In this document: piece by piece, positions 1-6,898 of the stretch
Layout: every line of letters starts with the position of its first letter
Numbering within the stretch: the first letter of the stretch is position 1
The notes under the pieces: generated by a model
Database searches by the model: none
The model's input: only the letters and a program-made list of their open reading frames with translations
Told to the model about the DNA's origin: nothing
Translations under genes and position numbers: made by a program
Assembly (NCBI GenBank): GCA_947305825.1
Contig: CAMZET010000007.1
Coordinates: 1 to 17,137, forward strand
Length of the DNA stretch: 17,137 bases
Direction: 5' to 3'
DNA from: an uncultured Verrucomicrobiota bacterium
Lineage (GTDB): Bacteria; Verrucomicrobiota; Kiritimatiellia; RFP12; UBA1067

Positions 1-2
1 TT

Positions 3-1040
3 CTGGCCGGCGCCGGCGCCGCCACTGCCGTCTTCGCCGCCGAAGCGGCTGAAGAAAAGATTTTCGACGGCGGCTTCGCACCCGTCTCTTTGCCGGGCAT
101 CGACCGCCGCAACGCTTCCTTGAAGCCCGCCGGCTCGCACTCCATAAAGAACTTCAAGACCAAGTGCGTCGGCTGCCAGCTTTGCGTCCGCGAATGCCCC
201 AACCACGTCCTGCGCCCGTCCTTGCGCCTAGGAGACTTCGGCCAGCCGGAGATGGCGTTCGACAAGGGATACTGCACGCCGGACTGCACGCGCTGCGCGG
301 AGGTCTGCCCGGCAGGGGCCATCGAGCCGCTGACCGCCGCCGCGAAGGCTAACGTCCATATCGGCGGCGCCGTCTGGCACGCCGAGCGCTGCCTCGCCGC
401 AACCGAGGGCGTCAACTGCACCGCCTGCTACCGCCACTGCCCCGCAAAGGCAATCGAGCGCGTGGCGAACCGCGACGGCTATCTGATTCCCGTCGTCGAT
501 GCAGACAAGTGCGTCGGCTGCGGAGCGTGCGAGCACGTCTGCCCGTCGCGCCCCATGCCCGCAATGACCGTCGAAGCATATGAAGTCCACCGCGAATTCA
601 AGCCGATGGCCGAGGAGGACGCGCTCGCCGAGGCGCTCGCCCTGGTCGAGAAGGGCGCCAAGGCGTGCGTGGCCGTCAAGGACGGCGTGATCGCCGCATC
701 GGCTGAAGGGCGCGGCATAAAACCGCTCTTATCGCTGCTGGACCGCGAAGACGGCATCCTGCGCGGTGCGGTGGTGGTGGACAAGGTAATCGGGCGCGCG
801 GCGGCGGCGATATGCATCCAGGGCGGCGCCGCGAGGGTGCATGCGGTGCTCATGTCGGAAGACGCGGCCGCGCTGCTCGCCGCCCACGGCGTGAAAGCCT
901 CCGCCAATTCCACGGTCGCTCGTATAATGAACCGCGAGCAGAACGGCTTCTGCCCCATGGAACTCGCCTCCGAGGGGCTGGAAGACCCGGCCGCCATCGT
1001 CAAGGCAGTCCGCTCGAAGGCGGCGGAGCTGGCCGGCTGA
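3..1040 (+). CDS. Polyferredoxin (four 4Fe-4S motifs) fused to a DUF1893/TM1506-like domain, 5' partial
   Basis: The frame is open to the left edge, so the true start lies outside; 345 residues are visible. They begin LAGAGAATAVFAA, which looks like the end of an export signal or membrane anchor; no twin-arginine motif is in view. Numbering from the TTG at 90, four cysteine sets follow: C26-x2-C29-x2-C32-x3-CP, C62-x3-C66-x2-C69-x3-CP, C101-x8-C110-x2-C113-x3-CP and C141-x2-C144-x2-C147-x3-CP. This spacing suits four 4Fe-4S clusters, as in NapG-like electron carriers and similar Bacteroidetes proteins. Residues about 176-292 match the DUF1893 pattern: GRGIKPLL, GAVVVDKVIGRAAA, a GG turn, then NREQNGFCPME. 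DUF1893 has a deaminase-like fold and no settled function. An electron-transfer role at the membrane is inferred from the ferredoxin half. It ends 26 bp from the convergent glycosyltransferase gene. Confidence 0.85.
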   Translation: MAGAGAATAVFAAEAAEEKIFDGGFAPVSLPGIDRRNASLKPAGSHSIKNFKTKCVGCQLCVRECPNHVLRPSLRLGDFGQPEMAFDKGYCTPDCTRCAEVCPAGAIEPLTAAAKANVHIGGAVWHAERCLAATEGVNCTACYRHCPAKAIERVANRDGYLIPVVDADKCVGCGACEHVCPSRPMPAMTVEAYEVHREFKPMAEEDALAEALALVEKGAKACVAVKDGVIAASAEGRGIKPLLSLLDREDGILRGAVVVDKVIGRAAAAICIQGGAARVHAVLMSEDAAALLAAHGVKASANSTVARIMNREQNGFCPMELASEGLEDPAAIVKAVRSKAAELAG

Positions 1041-1066
1041 CGCCGCCGCGCCTGCGCCGCCGCCGT

Positions 1067-3148
1067 TCAGAGCCGCGTCATGGCTGCAAAATAATCGCAG
1101 ACGCGCGAAAGACCCGCCGGCACCGGCGCCGTCGAAAGCCAGACGGCGGCGGAGTCGCTGTCGGCGGGGTCGTAGCCGTGCATGCCGTTGAGTGGCTTCA
1201 CACCCATGTCGCCGGGGCAGAACTGCCAGCCCGGCTCCGCCAGGAATATGGCGTCGCCGAACTTGCGGTCTTCGCGCCAGATGCCGTAGCGGCGCTGCTC
1301 GTCCTCCGTCAACCAGCGGCCGGGAAACGCGGCAAAAGCGGCTTGCGCCTTGGCCCGCGCCCCTTCCTTCAGCCACCAGAAGCGCACCATCGTCGAATCG
1401 ATGGCGCTCGCGTAGTCCTCGCCCCACACGAGTCCTGTTTTCGCCAAGGCCGCCGGCGCGTCTAGCGTCCCGCGCAACGGCGTCATCCCGTGGTCGGAAA
1501 TCACCGTCAGCTCGAACTCCCTCCCGGAAGCGGCCAGAGCGTCGTGAAGGGCTCGAATCTTCTGCGCGTACCGCTCGACCTTCGGCTGGAGCACGTCGTC
1601 TCGTCCGGTGTTTTCGTGCTCGATGGCATCGAACGCGGCGGAATAGACGAACGCCCTGTCCAGCGCTCCCGAACGCAGAAGGTTTTCCGCAATCCGGAAA
1701 TTCTCGTCCTCTGGCTTGCGCCAGTCGGAAATGTGGAAAGCGAGGTTCTGGCGTTTCCAGACGTCTGCGAGATTGGGGATTGGCGCGAGGCCGCCCGGCG
1801 CGAAAATATCGCTCTTTTCGCAGTAGTCGAAGTCGCCCAGGCGCTCGAATGGCATGGAATAGAGCTGGAAGTAGCCGGTGAAGCCGTAGAGGCGCTTGAC
1901 GAGTCTCGAGAGGAGCGAGCGCACCCTGCCTCGGTTCCAGAGGGATTTTGGGCGCAGCAGTGGAGCGACGAAGCGCAATGCGCGGAAGGGGCTTTTCGCC
2001 GGCGCGTAGTCGTAGAAGGCGAGGTGGCCGTGCTCGGCCGGCCGCTTGCCGGTGAGGATGGTCGGTATGGCGGTGCAGCTGTAGCCGAACTGCATTTCGA
2101 CGCAGGCGCGGTACGGCAGCATATCGCGCAAGAAGTTGTAGCGTTCCGCCTGCTTCCAGCCGAGAGCGTCTATGAAGACGAAGACGCGGACCGGGCCGCG
2201 CGTGGCGGCCGGGGGGCGGTCAAGCGCGGCGGCGAGCGCGTCGATGTCGCCGGGCGGGACTAAGACCGCCTTCCCTCCGCAGGCTTCCGGCAAGCCTCCC
2301 GTAGCGAACGCGACTACTTGCGCTCCTTGGCTCAGGGCCTCCGGCGCGACAAGGCCGTACGGTTCCTGCCAGAAACTCGGCACGACGACGGTCTTGGAGC
2401 GGGCCATCCAAGAAGTCGCATCGTTCTGGAAGCCGTGCCAGGTGACGCGCCCTTCGATGCCGAGCGCGGCGGCGAGGCGCTTCAGCCGCGCCTCCATGTT
2501 CCCCGTGCCGACGACGTCGAGCGTTCGCGGATTCTTCATCCGCGACATGGCCTTCAGGAGCAAGTCCACTCCCTTGCCACGGATGAGCTGGCCGGCGAAG
2601 AGCATGTCGAGAGGTCTTTCGTGCAGCGGGGCGGGATTGGCGGCTTTCGGCGGTGGCGGCGGCGGCACGACGCGGATGATGCGCTCCGGGACGCCGTTCG
2701 CGACGAGGCGCGACTTCATGAATTGCGAAATCACCACTATTTCGCGGACGCGCGACATGGCGGCAACGCGCCGACGCTGCGAAAAGACGCGCTTGAGCGC
2801 CGCGCCCGGCCGCCGGCACAGCGCCGCGCACACCGCGCACGGCCATATGCCGCCGCGCCGAGTGCAGTTGTGCAAAAGCGGCGTGTACGCATGGCTGCGC
2901 GGACAGACCGCCTCGTGGTCGTGCACGTAGAGGACTGTCTTCTCCGCCGGAAAACGCTCAAGGTCTCCGACCGCGCTGCACTTGTGCACGACTACCTCGT
3001 CGAAACCCGCGAATGCGTCCGCTCCCGGCATCTTCCGCGCCAGAACGACCTCGTGGCCGCGCGAGCGCAGTTCCTCCGCCTGGCGCTCGGCGAACACTTC
3101 TATCCCGCCGCGCAGCCCGCTCTCTTCCACATATGACAGTATTCTCAT
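1067..3148 (-). CDS. GT4 glycosyltransferase fused to a type I phosphodiesterase (alkaline phosphatase superfamily)
   Basis: The protein has 693 residues and two enzymatic halves. Residues 1-310 look like a GT-B, family 4 glycosyltransferase: GLRGGIE near the start, HDHEAVCP (76-83), a cysteine group (C95, C104, C107, C111), FAGQLIRGKGVDLLL (184-198), and the donor-site E-x7-E motif (E262 in QEPYG, E270 in PEALSQG). The usual last helices of GT4 are missing. Residues 318-693 resemble type I phosphodiesterase/nucleotide pyrophosphatase, with metal residues D327 (FIDALG), D507 and H511, D552 and H553 (SDHGMTP) and H657 (NGMHGYDP). The nucleophile is S357 or T359, ahead of ILTGKRPAEHG. No signal peptide is seen, so it is probably cytosolic and acts on envelope polysaccharide or a lipid-linked intermediate (inference). 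Its ATG overlaps the recD2 stop (ATGA), with a GGAGGGGG ribosome site inside the recD2 end. Confidence 0.88.
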   Translation of the reverse strand: MRILSYVEESGLRGGIEVFAERQAEELRSRGHEVVLARKMPGADAFAGFDEVVVHKCSAVGDLERFPAEKTVLYVHDHEAVCPRSHAYTPLLHNCTRRGGIWPCAVCAALCRRPGAALKRVFSQRRRVAAMSRVREIVVISQFMKSRLVANGVPERIIRVVPPPPPPKAANPAPLHERPLDMLFAGQLIRGKGVDLLLKAMSRMKNPRTLDVVGTGNMEARLKRLAAALGIEGRVTWHGFQNDATSWMARSKTVVVPSFWQEPYGLVAPEALSQGAQVVAFATGGLPEACGGKAVLVPPGDIDALAAALDRPPAATRGPVRVFVFIDALGWKQAERYNFLRDMLPYRACVEMQFGYSCTAIPTILTGKRPAEHGHLAFYDYAPAKSPFRALRFVAPLLRPKSLWNRGRVRSLLSRLVKRLYGFTGYFQLYSMPFERLGDFDYCEKSDIFAPGGLAPIPNLADVWKRQNLAFHISDWRKPEDENFRIAENLLRSGALDRAFVYSAAFDAIEHENTGRDDVLQPKVERYAQKIRALHDALAASGREFELTVISDHGMTPLRGTLDAPAALAKTGLVWGEDYASAIDSTMVRFWWLKEGARAKAQAAFAAFPGRWLTEDEQRRYGIWREDRKFGDAIFLAEPGWQFCPGDMGVKPLNGMHGYDPADSDSAAVWLSTAPVPAGLSRVCDYFAAMTRL

Positions 3149-5358
3149 TTTCCCCCTCCCGCAGACGCCAGGCGTTCCGCCAGCGACGTGCGCCTCTCGC
3201 GCACCGTGTTCGTCGCAATCGCCCGGTCAACCGCATATGGGACGCCCATGAGCAGCACCAGCTTCTTGCCTCGCGTTATCGCCGTGTAAAGCAGGTTCCT
3301 CTGCAGCATCACGTAGTGCTGCGTGTGGAGAATTACTATCACCGCCGGATACTCCGAGCCTTGCGACTTGTGGATGGTGGTCGCGTACGCGAGAACCAGC
3401 TCGTCGAGGTCGGCCGCCTCGTAGCGCACGTTCCTGCCGTCGAACGACACGACGAGCGAGCGCGTTTCCGGGTCCGCCTCCGTCACGAAGCCGATGTCGC
3501 CGTTGAAGACGTCTTTCGCGTAGTTGTTGCGCAGCTGCATTACCCTGTCGCCTTTGCGGAAAAGCGTCCCGCCGCGCTCCACCGCAGGCCCGGACGGATT
3601 GAGAGCGCGCTGTATGGCGTAGTTCAGGTTGTCGGAGCCCAGGAGGTTTTTGCGCATGGGCACGAGAATCTGCACGTCCTGCAGCGGGTCGAGACCGAAC
3701 TTGCGCGGAATGCGCGTCTGCATGAATTCAATTGCCCTGGCGAGGCACTGCGCCGGATCCTTGATGCGGGCGAAGTAGAAGTCGCTGTCGTCGGAGCGGC
3801 TTATTTCGAGCGGTTCCCCCGCATTGACGTGGTGGGCGTTCACGACAATGAGACCGGAGCCTTTCTGGCGGAAAATATGGTCGAGGCGCGTGCAGGCGAC
3901 GACCCCGGAGGCAATCAGGTCGCCGAGGACGGAGCCGGGGCCTACGCTTGGAAGCTGGTCGGTGTCGCCGACCCAGACCACGGTGGCGCTGTCCGGCAGC
4001 GCGGCGAGCAAGTCCGCCGCCAGACGGATGTCGATCATCGACGTCTCGTCGAAGATGAACACGTCGCCGTCGAGCGGGTTGTCGGCGTCGTATGTGAATT
4101 TGTTGGTGACCGGGTTCCATTTGAGGAGGCGGTGGATGGTCTTGGCGTCGGCGCCGACGGATTCGCTCATGCGCTTTGCGGCGCGGCCTGTGGGGGCGGC
4201 GAGCGTGACGGAGAGTTTCCTCGCCGCGTAGATTTCCACGAGTGCGCGAATTATCGTCGTCTTGCCGACGCCGGGACCGCCGGTGATGATGGAGAACTTC
4301 GCGCCGATGCAGCGTTCCAACGCCTGCGTCTGGCGCGACGCCAGATGGAAACCCGTCTTCTCTTCCCACCATTTTATGGCCTTTTCGGCCGCGATTCCGC
4401 GGAACGTCGCCGGCGTGCGCAATATCGCCTTTACGCGAGCGGCCGTGCGCTTCTCCGCCCACCACAGCGAGCGCTGGTAAATCCTCCTCGGCTCGCCGTC
4501 CGCGCCGCTTTCCGCCACGATGTTCCCCTCGCTCACTTCCACGGCCAGAGCCTCGCCCAGGACTTCCACCGGTATGCCGGTCAGCTCGTTCGCGTGCAGC
4601 AGCAAGTCGTTCTCGTGCGTCCAGCAGTGCCCGCCGTCCCCGGCCTCGGTTTCGAGCGTGTACGACAGCGATGCGCGCGCCCGCAGCGGCGAATCCTTCG
4701 CTATGCCAACCGACAGCGCAATCTTGTCCGCCGTCGCGAAGCCTATCCCCCAGACCTCCCGCGACAGCCGGTACGGGTCAGCCTTGATGATTGCCACGGC
4801 GTCAGGGCCGTACATCTTCACGATTTTGGACATCCTCGTTATCGATATGCCGTATGTCTGGCCGAATATCAGGTTTTCGCGCTGCGTCTCGTTCGCGTGC
4901 CAGGCTTTGCGTATCTGGTCGATTTTTGCGCTGCCGAGTTTGGGCACTTCTCGCAGGCGGTTCGACTGGTGCGACAGGACATGCAGCGTATCCTCGCCGA
5001 ACGTCTTGACAATCCTTTTCGCGAGAACCTTCCCGACGCCTTTTATTATGCCCGAGGCGAGATAGCGTTCTATGCCGAGAGTGCTTTTAGGCGCGATGCA
5101 GACGATTTTGTCGGCCTTGAACTGTCTGCCGTATTCCGGGTTCGTCTCCCAGACGCCGGTGGCCTCGATGTCCTCGCCTGCCCATACCGCCTGCGCCTTG
5201 CCGACGACGAGCGCTTCCTCCGGCTTTGCGAGTTCGAAGGTGCTGGGCAGTTCGATGCGCAGCACGGTGTAGCCGTTCTCGTCGTTGTGGAAGACGACGG
5301 ATTTTACCGTTCCCTCGATGCGCCCCTCGGTCTTGCTGTCGGAATCTGGCGTATTCAT
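3145..5358 (-). CDS. recD2: RecD2-type ATP-dependent DNA helicase (SF1B)
   Basis: At 737 residues this has the normal length of RecD2, the RecBC-independent 5'-3' helicase that aids repair and fork processing. The N-terminal region includes helix-hairpin-helix repeats (about 100-215; IIKGVGKVLAKRI and WGIGFATADKIA). Helicase motifs follow: Walker A TGGPGVGKTT (359-368), motif Ia APTGRAAKRM (388-397), TIHRLL (407-412), Walker B FIFDETSM (434-441), motif III GDTDQLPSVGPGSVL (464-478), and the UvrD-like C-terminal motifs YATTIHKSQGSEYP (658-671) and LLYTAITRGK (689-698). All catalytic residues appear intact. It overlaps the aminotransferase upstream and the glycosyltransferase downstream by ATGA, so it is the middle gene of a coupled three-gene unit. 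The start has no obvious Shine-Dalgarno sequence and probably depends on translation of the gene before it. Confidence 0.97.
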   Translation of the reverse strand: MNTPDSDSKTEGRIEGTVKSVVFHNDENGYTVLRIELPSTFELAKPEEALVVGKAQAVWAGEDIEATGVWETNPEYGRQFKADKIVCIAPKSTLGIERYLASGIIKGVGKVLAKRIVKTFGEDTLHVLSHQSNRLREVPKLGSAKIDQIRKAWHANETQRENLIFGQTYGISITRMSKIVKMYGPDAVAIIKADPYRLSREVWGIGFATADKIALSVGIAKDSPLRARASLSYTLETEAGDGGHCWTHENDLLLHANELTGIPVEVLGEALAVEVSEGNIVAESGADGEPRRIYQRSLWWAEKRTAARVKAILRTPATFRGIAAEKAIKWWEEKTGFHLASRQTQALERCIGAKFSIITGGPGVGKTTIIRALVEIYAARKLSVTLAAPTGRAAKRMSESVGADAKTIHRLLKWNPVTNKFTYDADNPLDGDVFIFDETSMIDIRLAADLLAALPDSATVVWVGDTDQLPSVGPGSVLGDLIASGVVACTRLDHIFRQKGSGLIVVNAHHVNAGEPLEISRSDDSDFYFARIKDPAQCLARAIEFMQTRIPRKFGLDPLQDVQILVPMRKNLLGSDNLNYAIQRALNPSGPAVERGGTLFRKGDRVMQLRNNYAKDVFNGDIGFVTEADPETRSLVVSFDGRNVRYEAADLDELVLAYATTIHKSQGSEYPAVIVILHTQHYVMLQRNLLYTAITRGKKLVLLMGVPYAVDRAIATNTVRERRTSLAERLASAGGGK

Positions 5359-6530
5359 AGGCGCGAAAGCATATTGGCGATTCTGGCGGCGGCGGCGCGT
5401 ATTTTGTCGAGGCTCGTGGCGTAGCTCATCCTGACGAACCCCTCGCCGGAAGGGCCGAAGGCGCCGCCCGGAACGCAGGCGACGCCGTGCTCCTTCAGGA
5501 GCCGCAGCGCGAAGTCTTCGCTCGTCAGCCCCGTGGAGCGGACGCTGGGGAATACGTAGAACGCGCCGCGCGGCGTCACCGTCTCCAGCCCCATCGAGCG
5601 CAGGGCGTCCACGATGAAGTCGCGGCGCTTGCGGTATTCGCGCCTCATGCGGTCCACGTCCTTGTCGCCGAAATCCATCGCCTCGACGCCGGCCGCCTGC
5701 GCGAGAGTCGGCGCCGACATTATCCCGTACTGGTGTATCTTCATCATCGCGTCTATCACGTCTTCAGGCCCGCAGGCGTATCCCAGGCGGTAGCCGGTCA
5801 TCGCCCACGACTTCGAGAAGCCGTTGAGAAGCAGGACGCGGTCTTGCGCGAAGCCGAGACCGGCGAACGACGGCAGCGTCTCGGACTCCGCCTCGTCGTA
5901 GTTGAGTTCGCTGTAGACTTCGTCGGCGAGGAGGAGAATGTCGTGGCGCTCGCAGAAGCGGAGTATGTCGGCCATTTCGCTGCGCGACAGGGTGGCGCCG
6001 GTCGGGTTGCACGGGAAGTTGAGGAGCAGGGCCTTGGTGCGGGGGCTGACGCGCTTCTCCAGCGCGTCCACGGTCAGGCGGAAGCCGTCGGCCGCTCGCG
6101 TCTCGACGGCTACCGGCACCGCGTGCGCCAGGCGTATCGTCGCCGCGTAGCTCACGAAGCACGGCTCGTGGTAGAGTATTTCGTCGCCCGGCGAGCAGAG
6201 CGCCCTCACCGCCAGGTCTATCGCCTCGGAGACGCCGACCGTCGCCAGCACCTGCCGCTCCCAGTCGTAGCTCGCCGCGAAACGGCGCTCCAGGTAGCGG
6301 CATATCGCCTGGCGCAGCGCCGGCGTGCCCAGGTTCGACGTGTAGTGCGTCCCGCCGTTCTCCAGGCACGTCACCGCCGCGCGCGAGATGTGCCACGGCG
6401 TGTCGAAATCGGGCTCGCCCACGCCGAGCGAAATCACGTCCTTCGCCTGCGCGACTATGTCGAAAAAGCGGCGTATGCCGCTCTTCGGCAGCTGCGCCAC
6501 GTGCGGCGCGATTCTCGTCTTCACTCCCAT
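5355..6530 (-). CDS. PLP-dependent class I/II aminotransferase (aspartate aminotransferase family)
   Basis: The 391-residue product has the standard fold-type I layout. Visible motifs are GEPDFDTP (38-45), the GTP-ALRQAI segment (68-76), NPTGAT (175-180), LADEVYSELNYDE (201-213), the PLP lysine K240 in NGFSKSWAMTGYRLGY, and the carboxylate-binding arginine R367 in FVRMSYA. This places it in the aspartate aminotransferase Ib/PatA-like group, which transfers an amino group between an amino acid and a 2-oxo acid in the cytosol. The exact substrate cannot be read from motifs: aspartate, N-acetyl-diaminopimelate or aromatic amino acids are all possible. It is the first gene of the block that continues with recD2 and the glycosyltransferase fusion. 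No Shine-Dalgarno sequence precedes the ATG, and an extended -10-like element sits only 9 nt upstream, so the message may be leaderless. Confidence 0.95.
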   Translation of the reverse strand: MGVKTRIAPHVAQLPKSGIRRFFDIVAQAKDVISLGVGEPDFDTPWHISRAAVTCLENGGTHYTSNLGTPALRQAICRYLERRFAASYDWERQVLATVGVSEAIDLAVRALCSPGDEILYHEPCFVSYAATIRLAHAVPVAVETRAADGFRLTVDALEKRVSPRTKALLLNFPCNPTGATLSRSEMADILRFCERHDILLLADEVYSELNYDEAESETLPSFAGLGFAQDRVLLLNGFSKSWAMTGYRLGYACGPEDVIDAMMKIHQYGIMSAPTLAQAAGVEAMDFGDKDVDRMRREYRKRRDFIVDALRSMGLETVTPRGAFYVFPSVRSTGLTSEDFALRLLKEHGVACVPGGAFGPSGEGFVRMSYATSLDKIRAAAARIANMLSRL

Positions 6531-6539
6531 TGCTCGCGT

Positions 6540-6548
6540 ATTTTACCA
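6540..6548 (-). promoter_or_regulatory. Candidate extended -10 element for the aminotransferase operon
   Basis: On the minus strand TGGTAAAAT fits an extended -10 (TGn then a TATAAT-like hexamer). Only 9 nt separate the hexamer from the ATG at 6530. Transcription would therefore begin at or within about 3 nt of the start codon, giving a leaderless or nearly leaderless mRNA. This agrees with the absence of a Shine-Dalgarno sequence. No good -35 hexamer is seen at 16-18 bp, which extended -10 promoters tolerate. It is the most AT-rich stretch close to the gene. A chance match is possible. Confidence 0.4.
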
Positions 6549-6580
6549 AAAATCGCGCCACCGCGCTTGACGCACCGCTT

Positions 6581-6598
6581 CTCGCTGCACCCCGATCC
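6581..6598. repeat. Outlying copy of the CTCGCTGCA-CCC repeat
   Basis: CTCGCTGCACCCCGATCC shares its first 12 bases with the two tandem copies at 6797-6837, on the far side of the palindrome array. It lies about 50 bp upstream of the aminotransferase start, just outside the G-run tract. Its role is unknown. Confidence 0.5.
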
Positions 6599-6635
6599 CC
6601 CTCCCTTCCTCCCCTCCCCCTCCCCTCCCACTCCC
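6590..6635 (-). other. G-run (polypurine) tract with quadruplex potential
   Basis: The plus strand is almost pure pyrimidine from 6597 to 6635. On the minus strand there are eight runs of three or more G within 46 nt, separated mostly by one to four bases. This exceeds the usual G3+N1-7 four-run rule for intramolecular G-quadruplexes. It lies 60-105 nt upstream of the aminotransferase start, on that gene's coding strand and upstream of the candidate -10. It could affect transcription or simply be a slippage-prone simple sequence. Confidence 0.6.
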
Positions 6636-6654
6636 GCTAGGCGTATAAGAGGTC

Positions 6655-6697
6655 AAAAAAGGGGGGGACCTAGGGGTAGGAGGGGTCTACCCCTAGG
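6655..6697 (-). terminator. Probable intrinsic terminator of the helicase operon
   Basis: Reading the minus strand, CTACCCCTAGG (from + positions 6687-6697, itself part of a palindrome) and the neighbouring half-palindrome at 6669-6679 give an 11-bp perfect stem with a 7-nt loop. It is followed by a T, seven C and then six T (6660-6655). The stem is strong, but the T run begins 8 nt after it, so this is not a textbook terminator. It lies about 200 nt past the SNF2 stop and is the only T-run/hairpin pair in the gap. Other pairings within the array are equally possible. Confidence 0.5.
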
Positions 6698-6778
6698 GGT
6701 AGGAGGCTGCTACCCCTAGGGGTAGGGGGGTGCTACCCCTAGGGGAGAAGGCGATACCCCCCGGGGGTATATGACCGC
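6664..6778. repeat. Tandem array of CTAG-centred palindromes, 23-bp period
   Basis: Five units are placed at 23-bp steps. Units at 6687 and 6710 carry the perfect 16-bp palindrome CTACCCCTAGGGGTAG. The unit at 6733 has CTACCCCTAGGGG. The unit at 6664 keeps the right half (CCTAGGGGTAGG), and the last holds a diverged palindrome ATACCCCCCGGGGGTAT (6754-6770). Dyad centres fall at 6671.5, 6694.5, 6717.5, 6740.5 and about 6762. The first four units each contain CCTAGG; CTAG is a rare tetranucleotide in many bacterial genomes. Between the palindromes lie G-rich linkers (GGAGG-type). The array sits between two operons, after the SNF2 gene and before the aminotransferase gene. It could be a terminator cluster, a protein-binding array, or a repetitive element. 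Confidence 0.85.
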
Positions 6779-6795
6779 TCCCCATAGGCACTTCT

Positions 6796-6837
6796 ACTCG
6801 CTGCACCCGGATATCGCCACTCGCTGCATCCGGGTAT
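6796..6837. repeat. Two direct copies of a 19-bp repeat, 23 bp apart
   Basis: ACTCGCTGCACCCGGATAT (6796-6814) and ACTCGCTGCATCCGGGTAT (6819-6837) differ at two positions and start exactly 23 bp apart, the same period as the palindrome array beside them. A third, shorter copy is at 6581. The sequence resembles neither flanking gene. The rest of the gap, 6838-6898, shows nothing else that I can support. Confidence 0.7.
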
Positions 6838-6898
6838 AGTCATGGCGTCACGTCCTCCCTCTGCCCGATAATACGCGCCTCGTGGCACCAGGCGGTGG

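Noticed and set aside
1041..1066. Bidirectional terminator between the convergent genes
   Set aside because: The 26-bp gap is GC-rich with only an imperfect stem (CGGCT/AGCCG with bulges) and no T run on either strand.
3013..5424. An 803-codon open frame antisense to recD2
   Set aside because: It lies opposite a fully conserved RecD2, is rich in Arg, Val and Ala as expected from the GC-rich complement, and shows no recognisable motif.
6664..6837. CRISPR array
   Set aside because: The repeats are contiguous at 23 bp without unique spacers, units are diverged, and no cas gene is near.
6838..6898. Small plus-strand open frame starting ATGGCGTCACG at 6842
   Set aside because: It is only nine codons long, with no ribosome site and no sign of conservation.
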